The position numbers and the translations under genes are program-made. The notes below the pieces were generated by a model. It searched no databases, was not told the DNA's origin, and saw nothing but the letters and a program-made list of their open reading frames with translations. DNA of 64,000 bases from Spongospora subterranea f. sp. subterranea. Lineage: Eukaryota > Endomyxa: Phytomyxea > Phytomyxea > Plasmodiophorida. Location of the stretch: the NCBI GenBank assembly GCA_049724395.1, contig JAUGWO010000201.1, positions 1-64,000 on the forward strand, written 5' to 3'. Position 1 is the first letter of the stretch, and each line of letters begins with the position of its first letter. Below, piece after piece: positions 34,801 through 46,456 of the stretch.

Positions 34801-37800
34801 CGGGTTCGTCAACGCTTGAGTAACGTGCTGTCAGCGTGGGCAACGGCCGCTGTGCAACGTCGCTCCCAGCGTAACGTTACGCGAAACGTTGTGACACGTT
34901 TCTGCCATGTTACGATGCGATCTGCATTGCGCAGATGGAGATCAACGGCTCGTTGCGTTACAGAGACTGCAGTCAAGCAACGCTACGCGATGGCGTTCGC
35001 CAAACGGTCATCGTCCGCCCTGTTACCGACAGTGGTCAAACAATGGAAACGATACGTGTCTCAGCGTAGATATGAGCGTTGGGCGATTCCACGAATGGCG
35101 ACAATTACGATATCAAAGTCGACCATTCACAATTACAATTTCTGTATTGAATTGGGCTCTACATTATTTCGCTTTCACTGTTTTGACCAGATCCGAATGA
35201 TCTTTGTAATTTTGGTGTTGACACTTCGCCCATCTGTTGCTCTAAGTTTTCAACAAACTAATGTCTTTGGAAGATTGTGCTGACACTGACAGATGATTTT
35301 TTATCAGGTTTTATCGATTATGGCAGTCCCTGTTTCGATCTAAACTTATTCGACTTCATGTTCACATATCCGATACCATCGCTCAATCCGGTGCTGATAA
35401 ACGATCTAGGTACGCCCTGCGAACAACATCCTGTGTCGTTTGTTGATCCCGTCTCCCCTTGACATTATCAGAACCTCGCTCTCTTCCACATTCCGCCATT
35501 GGCATCACCGCTCTCTAATCATACGCCGCCAACGTCACCTACTCAATTCAGCTCTGCTTCGCCATATTCATGGCCAGGTAATATCACACCATCCGTCGTC
35601 CTAATTTTCAACAATTTTCCATTCCTCTCTCTGTCGACATTGTAGTTTTATTCTCGGAACGCTGTTTTGTCCATCTGATTTCTTGATCAGGTTCGTCACG
35701 CTTTACGATCGTGGCGATCATGGAACCAACGCTATTCCGCCGCAATATCCCTTTACGGAATTCGTCTACGATATCGCACGTTGTCAATCAATTCCGTCAC
35801 TGGGTTCGCCCCCTGATTTCACTCAATGATCTCCACCACCGCCAACTCAATTCGTGTTCAGCGCCATTACGTTGACCGTTGTCGACTTCAGTCGGTGACG
35901 ATACCCAATCTGCGTAGGCAACGCTGGCTGCGATGTTGGGCGAAACGTGTCCAAACCCAACGGGTTGATCGGCTGCGCGCTGAACTGGACGCCGCCGAGA
36001 TCGTGGCTCAGCAACACTTAAAGACCGCTTACCAGCTACGCTTCTGGTATAGTTGGCGACGAACGTATCGTCGACGAACAATCATAAAGCGCTTGGTATC
36101 GCGTGCGATGAATCAGCAGGTTGGGACGTTGTCGCTTTTTACTGTTTTCAAACAGTCTTTGACCTGTGTTTACTTGTATTTACATCATAACACGAAATCG
36201 ATACTATTGACACAGATGTCGAAAGCGTTCGGAACGTGGCGCCTTTCGTCGGCGTCGATGGGCCCTTTATTGCGATCGAATGACGGTGCCAATCATCAAC
36301 ATTCACCGGAAGGTGATCGTTCGTTGATGGTGTTGGGCGATCAATCCCGACCAATGCGTATATGTAGGTGGTGGAGCCCGGTTCCAAAGACTCTCCCTGA
36401 ATTCCAATCATCGTCGCCCTTCTGTAAATCGGCAATATTATGGTAAAACATGTTTCATCATTTGATTGTTTGTCGTTGCGGTCAACGCATTGAAACCGTT
36501 GAATCTGTGTTTTTCTCAAACAAATATCTTGTATTTTCTTGCTGGTTCTTTTATAGCGAATCTGCATTTCATCCCCATTTTCTGTGCCAATGACGCGATA
36601 TCCTCTTGTTCTAGAACGGGATTCTGTTCCCGGGATGTCAATGGCGCCGGATTCGCAGCCGGCGTTGCTGCACGACCGAACGTCGTCGCCAATGCGCGCG
36701 GCGGTTGCGTTCGCGACCACCTTGCCCTACCATTTGCGGTCATTTCTCGTAATCAAGGACGCCTTCCATCAATGGACCGTCTTCGTCAACCGGCGTAAAC
36801 GGGCACTGTCAAGGTATTGCCCGATCAGGCGCCAACTCGCTCCCTGTTAACCAAACATGTCAGTTTGGTTGGCATAATGCAACGCGTGCATCGATATCAC
36901 ACGTTACTGGCATTCCAACGCTGGGCGTTGTTTTCGTTACGATCGAAGATGTCGTCGATTTCCTTTTTAGCCCAAAAATCGATTGTATCGCAGAAGGTTC
37001 TCTCGTGTTGTTTTCCCATGTCAACGCTGATTTCGACGTAGATTAAGTATCATGATGGGACAAGTTCTCGTGTTGTCCACGCTTGGTCGAAATTCAGAAT
37101 GATCGGGGCGATGCGAATTTGGTGCGATTACGTCAATCGTCGACGCCTTCTCCGCAGGACGTTCACTAGGTAACGCAGCCAGCGTTGTCATCCAACAGAT
37201 AATCGAAGCTCAACGAGTTCTCAGACTTCATTCATCTACGCTATATCGAGCGTGGCGCTCCTGGATCGACTACAATCGCCAATGGAAACACGATCGTGAT
37301 CTGATGACCCGCGTCGTCGAACGGGCGATCAAAGGGAATGTTGGCACAGCGTATCGCCATTGGAGGTAGCGCCATCGCCATCCCACGTGTCTGTCACAAA
37401 CGTGTCCACAGGTTGATATGTTCAGAGGAACGCGCCACCGAGAGGTGTCGCCTGCATGCAGCGGCCGTCTTATGGCGCCAGCGTAGGGTCGTGGCAATGT
37501 TCCAGAGACTGAAGGGTCACGCGACCCAGAGGAAACACCTTCGAATAGTGTTGATGAAAATGGGCCGGAGCATTGCCTGTTATGGTCTACGCGCGTCTTG
37601 GCGTAGATGGACTGATTATTGCAAAACATCGCAACTCATCGAAACGCGAAATCGTGTACGTAGAACGTTTGTCGCGTTGGCGACGCTGATGCGGTGGCGT
37701 TAGGTCGTTGGTCGTGTTGTAAGGCGAAAGCGGCTACAGATGTTGCGGGAATCGATCACACGTTGGCACGTGTTCGTAGAAGACGATCGACTGCTGAAGA

Positions 37801-40800
37801 TGGATCGGCTACGTCTTCGGGGGCTGGACAACGTTAGCGATCATTTCGCCAAAGGGCGTCGACAGAGGACGTTGTTCGTAGCGGTGAGGGGTTGGGCCCA
37901 CCTTCACCGACAACACCAAAAGATGAAGGCAGCGTTGTCACGAATGCTATCGACCCTTCAAATCAGCAATATCAAACGCTGCTTGGCTATCGTGGAAGGT
38001 TCAGATACAGGTAACGCTGATGTTAACGCTCGTTACTTATTGTTGCAGCGTTAATCGTAATGATGTGAAACCACAGGAGCAACAGCGAATCGATCGTCTG
38101 TCCGACAATGCCGAACAACATTTCCGTGTCGTTCGAGGACGGCGTTGGTTTTTGAAATGGCATTCGTCAATGAAAGATAAACTCGTAAATCAAAATCTAA
38201 TCATTGTTGGTTTTGACTGATCGGTGACATTGGCGTTGATAAGATCATGACGAGGCGATTATCGCGCTCTATACGCATTATCACCCGAATGGGCCTATCG
38301 TCATCCTGGCGTCAATGGCGACATTACACCGAGAACGAGCGTGACCAGGACCGGCACCACAGTATGGCCGCGATTGTATTACATCGTCATCATCAACGTC
38401 GTGTCGTACTGGTATGATCATGGGCCCAAATGAACAATCTTTATTCATTCACAAATTCCATTTGATGTTTCAACCCGATTGTCTGTAACATAGGGATGGC
38501 AATCCGTAACGAAACGCATGGCCAACGCTCGGTCCACGATACGTGTGGCCTTTTATCGCGCGGCATGGTCGAGACTGTCGTCATGTTTCAGGCAATGGTA
38601 CCGCCATCATGGCCATAGGTGTTTGGGCACTAAACACGTTACACGTGTAACTCAGGCGCCACGATACCAGCGTTGATCGTCTACGATCAGACGCAACTGC
38701 AGATCGTCTCGTTGAACGACAGCGCCACGCCATTCATATCATACATGCTGTTACCGTCTACGCTTTCAACAGGTCACCAGTTTTTACTGACCAAATATAG
38801 TTTGATTTCATGATTTCGGTTGTTTTTTGAAAAACGATATGATGTGACCAATTGTATAAACCAACAGTCATCAATGCAGTGGATCACGTTCTATCGCTCA
38901 GCTCTTTATTGTTCTGACAAATCACGTTGGGGTGTGTGTGATTGTTAATCAACTGTGTGTTTAGGGTGAAAGGTCATGCGTTTAATCGCTGGTCGGCATT
39001 CCTCATACGTGATAGAGATCGTGATCGGAATCTGACGTCATTCCGATCACGATATGGTACTAGTCAACATCATATCCGTTTCACCAGTTCCTCAACGGCA
39101 ATCCCTTTCCACAGAATCACATGCGAAGACGGTCCTTCAGCGAACCGTGTTCCTATCATGGGCACGGCGCGGTCGCATCGCCCATCAACGAGCACGTCTT
39201 CGCAGCGCCATCAAGAGTCGAACCGTGAAACACTTGTTCCATCGTTGGTGTCGGATATCGCAAATTTGTGTTCGACGAAGGTATTTGACAGCGTTGACCT
39301 TGAAATGCCCATTCACACACTCACAATTTGCTCCTACGCTAGGCAACAATTACTGCATTGTTTGGACTGGCGATACTCGGCGATGATGCTGAGGACGGTG
39401 CAGCAGTGGAAGGTGTTCACAGCCGGGCGCATGATGCAGGAGCGGCGCTGCGATCACCTGCGACTCGATATATATGTACGACCAAGGGGTGCCTTCAATG
39501 CTCATCGCCATCGTTGACCGACCCGTGTCGATACAGATGAGGCGGCGTCGCGATCACTTTCTGCTGTGGTCGTCTGCCCAGCGATGGAGGAAAAACTGCC
39601 GGGTCGTTGCTCAACGCATTCAATCACGTTGCGATCGTTCCCATCTACGATTAGCTTTACGGTATTGGTTATTGATGGCGATGACCAGATCAACATCCTG
39701 AATCGTAACAACACAGACAATTCCAGCGTAATACAGCGGCGATTCGTAACGAGAATGCGACAAAACGACATCAGATCAGCGTGGCGATCGTATCGCGATC
39801 GTTCGCCATTCTCAATGCCGCATTGGGAGCTTGGAAATCTCGAACGGAGACGATGAAACAGATTCGGTTGAAGCTAGTTCAAATAGGTGAACGCCGAACA
39901 ATCTGTCAACAGGTCAATGACACCACCACCTCAATCTCTGTTGCAAGACACTGTATGATGACGGGTATTGTCGTCATTGCAGGGGATAGTAATTCAGCAA
40001 TGGCACAGTCTTGGCCAAACGCTGCGCCAATGCAGTTTACATTACCAAAAACGAATTTGCCAACGCGCGGTCGGATCTGCATCAGATATTGCCATTCCCT
40101 GTATGTTCTGACCTGTAGCTCAGTTTCATCAATGGACCCAATTTCGATGCGATGAACGCCATCGCCGTCAATGCACCACAACATTTTATTCGATCTGGCT
40201 GCGTTATGCTCATCGATTGGCCATCCACCGTTGGCAACGACAGCATCGGGATCTGAACATGATTGACCAGATCCGAACTCAATACGTCCAATCGCAAAGC
40301 TCCCGACATCACCGTCATCTGTTGTTCAAAGGTATTCCAGATTGTCCGTTGTTCATCATTGATCACGACATGGGTTGATCAGCGTGGTTCCGTCGTCTGA
40401 AGCAGCGTAGACGCCTGACGCTGATGAAAAGGCGCAAACAAGAGGGACGAGTGCGAACTTTGACAACGCTGCACCGGGCCTGGCGACAATTCACATGGCG
40501 CAATCGCCACCTGAAGATGACGATATACCTGACCGTGTTGCGAGCGATACGGGTCAAGGTAAACATGATCCCAACGATGTGGCGCAATGTGCCGTCATGT
40601 GAACTGCACCATCAGCTATGCTCGGCAATGGCACGCTGGAGAGCATCGCCCTCTTGCCAGGGTTATATTCCGCCGGTGAAACCCCTGGCCTTAGTTCGTC
40701 TGTGGTCGCAGCGATCGGCAACGCTCGGTGGCGCTCTCACGTTAGCGCATTGGCGTATCCGATTCGTGATCAAACAGAAGGTCATCTTTCAGCTTCGTTG

Positions 40801-41822
40801 GTCAAACTATCGGCTGAATACCGAATTCAGGGGCGACTCGACAATCGTCTGTGTTCAATGTCGGAAGAATTGGAAAATCTGATTGCGGAACATCGACGAT
40901 GTGGCGAACGGGATCAACGCCACATGTCGATGATCGCGCAAACCAAGGAAGCGTTGAGCAAAGCGTCAAGTGAGCGCAATGTGCTGATGACGAGGACGGT
41001 GGCGTATTGGAGCGCCGAGAAAACCACCTGCATCCAGGCTCTACAAGAAAGACACCAGAAGGAGATCGTAGAAATGTCACGAAAACTCAAAGAAAATGAA
41101 TCGCAGAACAACGTCGTCCTTCAGGACAGTCTGATAAGAATACAAAGGTGATTTGGGCGTTTTTCGCAAAATTTACAATGATTAATTGGCCAATAGGAAT
41201 AAGAGTATATGTTCGGCCCTTGTCACACTGAATACGCTGCAATGTCGCGGTTCCCGTATGCTACGCTTGCTGTTTCGTTGGACACGCCGTGCTCGGGCGC
41301 TCAGATCGTTACGGTCGATATTCCACAGCCATTCTCAACGTGTCGTCCTACGAGCGTTCATACGCTGGCGATTTGCTCCTTCAGATCTCTATAAGGTTAT
41401 GATTACACACAAAACCAGTTCATTGTTTTTGTTCCGATGGTTTGGATTTATTTTTCAGAAAACAGTTTTCATTGTTCGCTGGATCTGTTTATGACGAATT
41501 TGCCAACAATTGTGTGATACTGCAGACATCGTTGGATGCGCTGCAAAGCAGCGTGGACGCGATGCGTGAGGAGCGCGAGACCGAGCGTTGCGTGGTATCG
41601 GCATTGGAGCTCGAGGCAACACGGTTGGCGCGGCGACTCGATCATCGATCCCAGGATATCATGCGACTCCAACACCAATATCCATATCAGGAAGCATGCC
41701 TGAATCCAGGATTGTCATCTGACGCCGATCTCTGGCCAAGTCTCTACGAGATCATCGAACCCGTTTGTCTTTCATCGAAATCACCCAAATCCCCTCCCGA
41801 CAATTTTATCAACAAAACCTAA
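31875..41822 (+). CDS. Sfi1-like repeat protein (centrin-binding), very long, multi-exon
   Basis: The first exon (31875 to about 33190) is open for 440 codons. It carries eleven copies of an L-x-x-W-(K/R) motif (LGLWRKR, LKIWRRK, LSYWRTA, LQRWRNS, LRHWTAL, LRYWLRS and others), spaced about 25-40 residues apart in a Arg/Leu-rich, Lys-poor helix. This is the pattern of Sfi1 repeats, each of which binds one centrin in centrosomes, spindle pole bodies and basal bodies (known). The same motif recurs in fragments in changing frames: 33450-33560, 34030-34260, 34500-35100, 35830-36250, 36720-36960, 37230-37700, 37740-38220, 38940-39860, 40390-40900 and 41190-41400. Introns are therefore many and some are hard to place. 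The end (40800-41822) is coiled-coil and ends with stop 41820-41822. Over 30 W motifs are visible in total. It could be two adjacent genes, and some exons may be decayed. Confidence 0.55.
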
Positions 41823-42045
41823 ACAAAATTGATGAAAATGTATATACAAGAACGGGACGAAACTGGTAATTTCTTAGTTTCTCGCAAAGTTCGCAAAATT
41901 CCTGCCATATGAAAAAAAACAGTCGTTTTGTAACGGAAATCAACATGGGATGGCGCTACACCTTAAATTGACCCTGTAGAAGTGTGGTTCGCGTGCCATC
42001 ATGTGAACTGGCCCCAAACATAACAGTGAATATTTTTGTGAACCA

Positions 42046-42666
42046 ATGCAGCAGGGCAGGGCGCCAATGTCGTTTCCCCCGATCCGTTCGTCGGCTCCAG
42101 AACGCCCGTTGGCGGCTGTTGTCGCTGTAGAACCGGAACCGCCCTCCTATTATTCCGCCGAGGTTCGCCAACCCGCCGCAGTGGTGCCGCCGCCATCCAT
42201 GCCCATATTGCAGCGCGTTGCCACACTCATGTCAGTATCGAATGAGTTCTGTATCTCGAGGAGAACGCTGTTCAAACTGCTGTTCCTATCGGTCTCGGCC
42301 TGTATCGTCTTGGTCGTGTTCATCAGCACGAACGGGTTCGGCAGACTGTTCAATAAACAGCAGACGCCGTCACCATCAGATAATAATCAAGGTTCTGATC
42401 AAAACCCATATCCCATTTACACGGTTTATGGAACAAGACAAGCAACGACCGATACGCGACAACAGTCTACAATATCTCCAGCGATGGAGGTTCTCAAAGG
42501 GACCCAATCACCGGCAACTGTCGCGTCTACTGCAACGGGTCAGACATTACACTCAACGGAACCCACGTCCACAGCGTTGCCGACTACGGCCAGCGTGCCC
42601 GTTACCGCGACACCAGCGCCATCTTCGACTGTGCAAACAACTGCAACTCCGTCAACTCTTCACTGA
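42046..42666 (+). CDS. Single-pass membrane protein with Ser/Thr-rich outer region, 206 aa
   Basis: One exon from ATG 42046 to TGA. A Pro-rich amino part (residues 1-50, with P-P-I-R, E-P-E-P-P-S-Y-Y and P-P-P-S motifs) is followed by one hydrophobic segment at about residues 77-97 (LFKLLFLSVSACIVLVVFIS). About 100 residues rich in Ser, Thr and Pro then run to the end. There is no cleavable signal peptide, so a type II layout is likely, with the Ser/Thr tail outside the cytosol and probably O-glycosylated. A second ATG at 42067 could also serve. No family is recognised. It directly follows the Sfi1-like gene, about 220 bp away. Confidence 0.55.
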   Translation: MQQGRAPMSFPPIRSSAPERPLAAVVAVEPEPPSYYSAEVRQPAAVVPPPSMPILQRVATLMSVSNEFCISRRTLFKLLFLSVSACIVLVVFISTNGFGRLFNKQQTPSPSDNNQGSDQNPYPIYTVYGTRQATTDTRQQSTISPAMEVLKGTQSPATVASTATGQTLHSTEPTSTALPTTASVPVTATPAPSSTVQTTATPSTLH

Positions 42667-42940
42667 CAGATATTATTGCAGCAATATATAGGTGAATACA
42701 TCTAGACAAAATTTATACCAATCAGACACCCAAGTCGATAATCGTTCTGATAAAACGGTATATTCAATATTTGTAGCAGTTGCCAACAACTACACGGTGA
42801 AAGATTAGTCAGAACACGTCAATCGATTCAGATTAGCAATAGCCACAGCTATGCACAAAAAATCCGGGTTTGCACGATAAACTCGTTCGAGCTAACCAGC
42901 ACTTGATCTGTGTTGAAGAGACTAGTAGCAAGCATCCGCG

Positions 42941-44150
42941 TCAAAGGAATTCGATGCGACGGCAGATAATGTCGAGCTGTTGGTCAAGATCGACTTGCTC
43001 GCCAGCCCTGGTCGGACGGCTTGGCGCAACAGCCAAGACGATAGGTGAAAAAAAGTCACTGCAGAATTTTTCGTTCAAAAACGGATTCAATTCCGAATCC
43101 GGAAGGTGATCTATTACATAATTTAGTGGATGTGTACCTTGAGTAGCACAAAAGTTCATACCTTCGGATGATGGATCAGGAACTGTTCGTGTAGGTGATA
43201 ATGTGGCCTCATTATGAGGTTCCGGACTGAGGAATATCAATTTCCCACCGAAGAAAGAGGAAGATGTCGTTGACCCTAAACCAAACCAAAATTGTGAAAT
43301 CGTTTCACAATCATAAACAAAACAGAGACTTCGTGAAATAAACAATTTTGCAAAATGTAAATAAAACACTTCTACTATATAGTGGTATGGAACAGTCGGC
43401 AGCTGGGAAACATGACATAGCTGCATACTTGGCGAACTTTGGGCATCTGAAACTCGTGCAGGAGTTAGAAGCCAGGAGGACGACCTAGAATCCGGCGTAT
43501 CGGGAATCCTGTTAATGGTCGGCGGCGATATATCATGGGACAATAATCGCTTGAACGTTACGGCCACGACAGGATCTGGAAGATCATACAATGGTTTATG
43601 ACAACGACCTGATCGAAACGATGCCTACAGAAACCGAAAATACAAATCATTGGCAAAAAATAACAGGCAGAATTTTTGATCAAAAAAGGTTCGCCGATAG
43701 ACTAACCGCAACATTTTTATAGTGTAAACAGTGATATTGATTCAAAGCTTCTTGCCTAAATCCAGCCAACGCAACCAAATTCACAGGAAAAAAACGAGGA
43801 ATGCGATGTGAAAGCAAGAAAAAATGGAGCAAATGGCGAGATAATCAACAATGTGAATGTGGGAAAACAAATATATAGTAAGAAAATAGAAGAGTCATCG
43901 AAAAATTGTGACGGAAATCGCTGCACCTGAAATAAATGGCCAACGAACGCATCGGAATCGGGACAGTCCGAACCTGGTGGAATATTCCCGAATACGGCTA
44001 CGGTTCGATGAAGTGTAGATAATGGTTCGCTAACGATCAAACGACACCAATATCGTTTCAGGGCCGATCGATTGCAGCATCCACAGTGGGCACAAACGCG
44101 ACGCCCAGCGTTTTGATCGCCTAGCTTCCGCCAGCACTGCCCGAAGAATC
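42941..44150 (-). CDS. Possible RPA/DDIAS-like OB-fold protein, at least two exons
   Basis: Minus-strand exons are suggested at about 44150-43930 and 43627-42941. The first reads C-W-R-K-L-G-D-Q-N-A-G-R-R-V-C-A-H-C-G and then V-S-E-P-L..HRTVAVFGNIPPG, ending ADAFVGHLFQ-like before a GTGCAG donor. A zinc ribbon followed by a V-x-D/E-P...AVFG strand is how the RPA1 carboxyl OB fold and DDIAS/noxin begin (known). The second exon is polar and Ser/Pro-rich, possibly with a further intron near 43270-43390, and ends L-D-I-I-C-R-R-I-E-F-L. The 5' end, including the first Cys pair of the ribbon, was not found. The role is a guess: single-stranded DNA binding in repair. Confidence 0.3.
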
Positions 44151-44159
44151 CAATGGAAT

Positions 44160-44779
44160 CGTTGCATTATTTTTCAGTATTGGAGTTCACCTGGATGCAC
44201 GCCAAGTATAGAACAGGATCAACCAATACGCGAGATACCGTCACCGTAGATGAAAACATCACTATTGATCGATATCGAACGTTCAATTACATATTGTGCG
44301 CAGTGCTGTTCAGCGATACGTTGTCAACATTATGCGCAGGTGCTGCTCAACGTGGTTGACTCGTGGTTGAGTGACACGCACATAAACCACAGTACAGTTC
44401 ATCAGTACAGGTCAGCATTATGCGCAATGTTCGTTCTTACCGCAATAGTGTCTTCTCTCCCCGCGGTTGTCCAGTCTCTCCACTCATGAACCTGTGAGTG
44501 ACTGTATAAGGTGGGAGGAAGTCTGCCAATCTACCCATCCCAACAACGATGATGATATCCCGGCGAGAGTTACAGCAATGAATCTAAATTATAACGCATA
44601 ATTCAACCCATCACCAATGAGATTGGCTCTCACTTCTCTACATTTGATTTCGTGTTGGATCTCTCAAAGGAATTTACGCGTTCTGTAGAATTTTGTCGAA
44701 TTGATCAACTGAATTGAATACATCGCATGCCTTTATTCCAGAACAATAGATTCAAGACGCACACGGGGCTCGTAAAGGA
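44160..44779. other. No confident gene
   Basis: Possible 5' exons of the minus-strand OB-fold gene may lie at 44160-44450, but none could be fixed. The rest shows nothing recognisable. Confidence 0.3.
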
Positions 44780-46030
44780 CTAAACCCCCACGCGATGATT
44801 GTCGCCTGGAACAGCACTAGCCTTGACGCACGCCGAACATTTGTGTTTCTTAGGCCAAATTAACGATAATCTGTTGTAGATCAACCACTTGAATACGGCA
44901 ACATGGTTTTCGTTTGCTGTTCTCTTATATGAGCCAACACAGTACCTGTTAATATGATCCGAACCACTGCCTCCTTTCATAGGGGGAAGTACTGGAACAG
45001 ATAGAAACGCCTTTGATTACAGACTTGCCCAGGCAATCAACATCGGTAAACGGCATTTATTGCGGTGGTGTTATGGGGACCATCAACCATGGTGAAGTCG
45101 CCATAAACTGTGGCGTATTGCGACATTTGGACAGTCTGGTCCATAGGTAAACAAAGAAATAACGAAACACTGATGATTGACACCTGCACGTAAACAGTTG
45201 ACAGACGCTGCGGCATGTCTAGAGCATATTTAAAAACACCTCCAGCAGCGCGAAGATCATAGCCCGCTTGGTCATACAATCCGGATCTTTGCCGAAATGC
45301 AATTCTTTTCTGCGTCGGATTGACCTGGACAAGAGGCCAGTCGAATACGTTTAACAGGATTTGATCCCTCCATAATTCCCTAATCTGATTGGAAGGACTC
45401 TCAGTAATCTTATTTACTGTAGACCTGCAACAGCGAATACCTTAGACAACGGTAAATTGTAGCGAGCAAAACTATGAATTAATTCACGCTCGCTTGCATT
45501 CAAATTCACGTCAAGAGTTACTTGTTTCAGTCCACCGACGGGAGTTATATTACAATTATCAATCTCATGATTGTGGTCTTGGAAGCTGCTGCTGATAATG
45601 TATTTTGAAGAGAGTCTATCAAAGGTAAAACTCATTGACCAAGTACAAGTTGACTTTATCCCTCTTCTTTCCGTTTTGACAACGGGGTCCTCGAATGTGG
45701 AATAAAGATTTCCTCGCTGCCAGGCTCTAACGCCCGGGCCATGGATCGGATGGGGATTATCCTTGGTGAAAAAATGTGGGTTTACGCCAACCCGGAATCC
45801 GATGGAACGCGAGAGTTCCTTCACGGTAGACAGCATTACTTCAAATGTGGCAAAGCGCGAACCGACCGGGATGCATTTATTCGAAGCTATGGTTTGGGAT
45901 GGACACTTAACAGCTTCTTCAACAGGATCGACACACCCGATTTCAACAAGTTAATACGAGGGATCGTCACCAGCCTCAACACGATTGTCAGGATTTACAT
46001 CTTGGTCAAGAAAAGTTGGAGTTGAAACAG
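44780..46030 (-). mobile_element. Mutator-like (MULE) transposase fragment with FAR1/WRKY-GCM1-type zinc finger
   Basis: The minus-strand frame at 45414-45900 encodes an amino-terminal DNA-binding domain: C-I-P-V-G-S-R-F-A-T-F then a helix V-K-E-L-S-R-S-I-G-F. This is followed by a C-T-W-S-M-S-F ... F-Q-D-H-N-H-E-I-D pattern, the CxW...HNHE signature of FAR1/MULE zinc fingers. Further frames at 45037-45300 (FTMVDGPHNTTAIN, resembling the D-x-T-H/Y first catalytic block) and 44780-44980 (CVGSYKRTANENHVAVFKWL, resembling the E-x-x-x-x-F-x-W block) continue the MULE core. Frames do not connect cleanly and the carboxyl half (SWIM finger) is absent, so this is a truncated relic. No terminal inverted repeats were found. 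Confidence 0.65.
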
Positions 46031-46456
46031 TGCCATCAACACGAAGCGTCTCCGACAATCGTCGACAAATCGAAGATAACCACATTATGCAGTGTCCCTC
46101 GTACACAAGATATGACACATGTCACATTATACAGTCACTCACTAATTATCACTACCGTAATTTCTGACTGTACATAAGGTTTATGAGGGAGACACTGGAA
46201 TCTCTCACCGCGGGGCGAGAAGACACTACACCCTTCATCGTAATTAGTGTGTACCAACGTGAATGTATGAAAAGGGTTCAGCCAGGGGAATTATTTGAAA
46301 CCGATTTCACCGTGAAGTTTTTTCAAACTTTTCTTCAGGTCAAAAATCAGTTTTCAATTAAACTCCGTCACGGACTCCGGATTTGGGTAAATTCCCTGGT
46401 GAGGTGACTGCATCACCCAGACAAAGTGCTGACTCTGGTCAGACCAAGGACCAGCG
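46031..46456. other. Spacer between MULE relic and UTP13 gene
   Basis: A 74-codon frame at 46183-46407 lacks recognisable features. This stretch presumably contains the UTP13 promoter. No clear TATA box was seen. Confidence 0.3.

Noticed and set aside
42218-42691. Arg-rich 157-codon plus frame
   Set aside because: Overlaps the membrane-protein gene at 42046-42666 in another frame; its Arg-rich composition is what a shifted frame of that gene gives.
45741-46025. Plus-strand 94-codon frame
   Set aside because: Antisense to the FAR1-type zinc finger region of the MULE relic.
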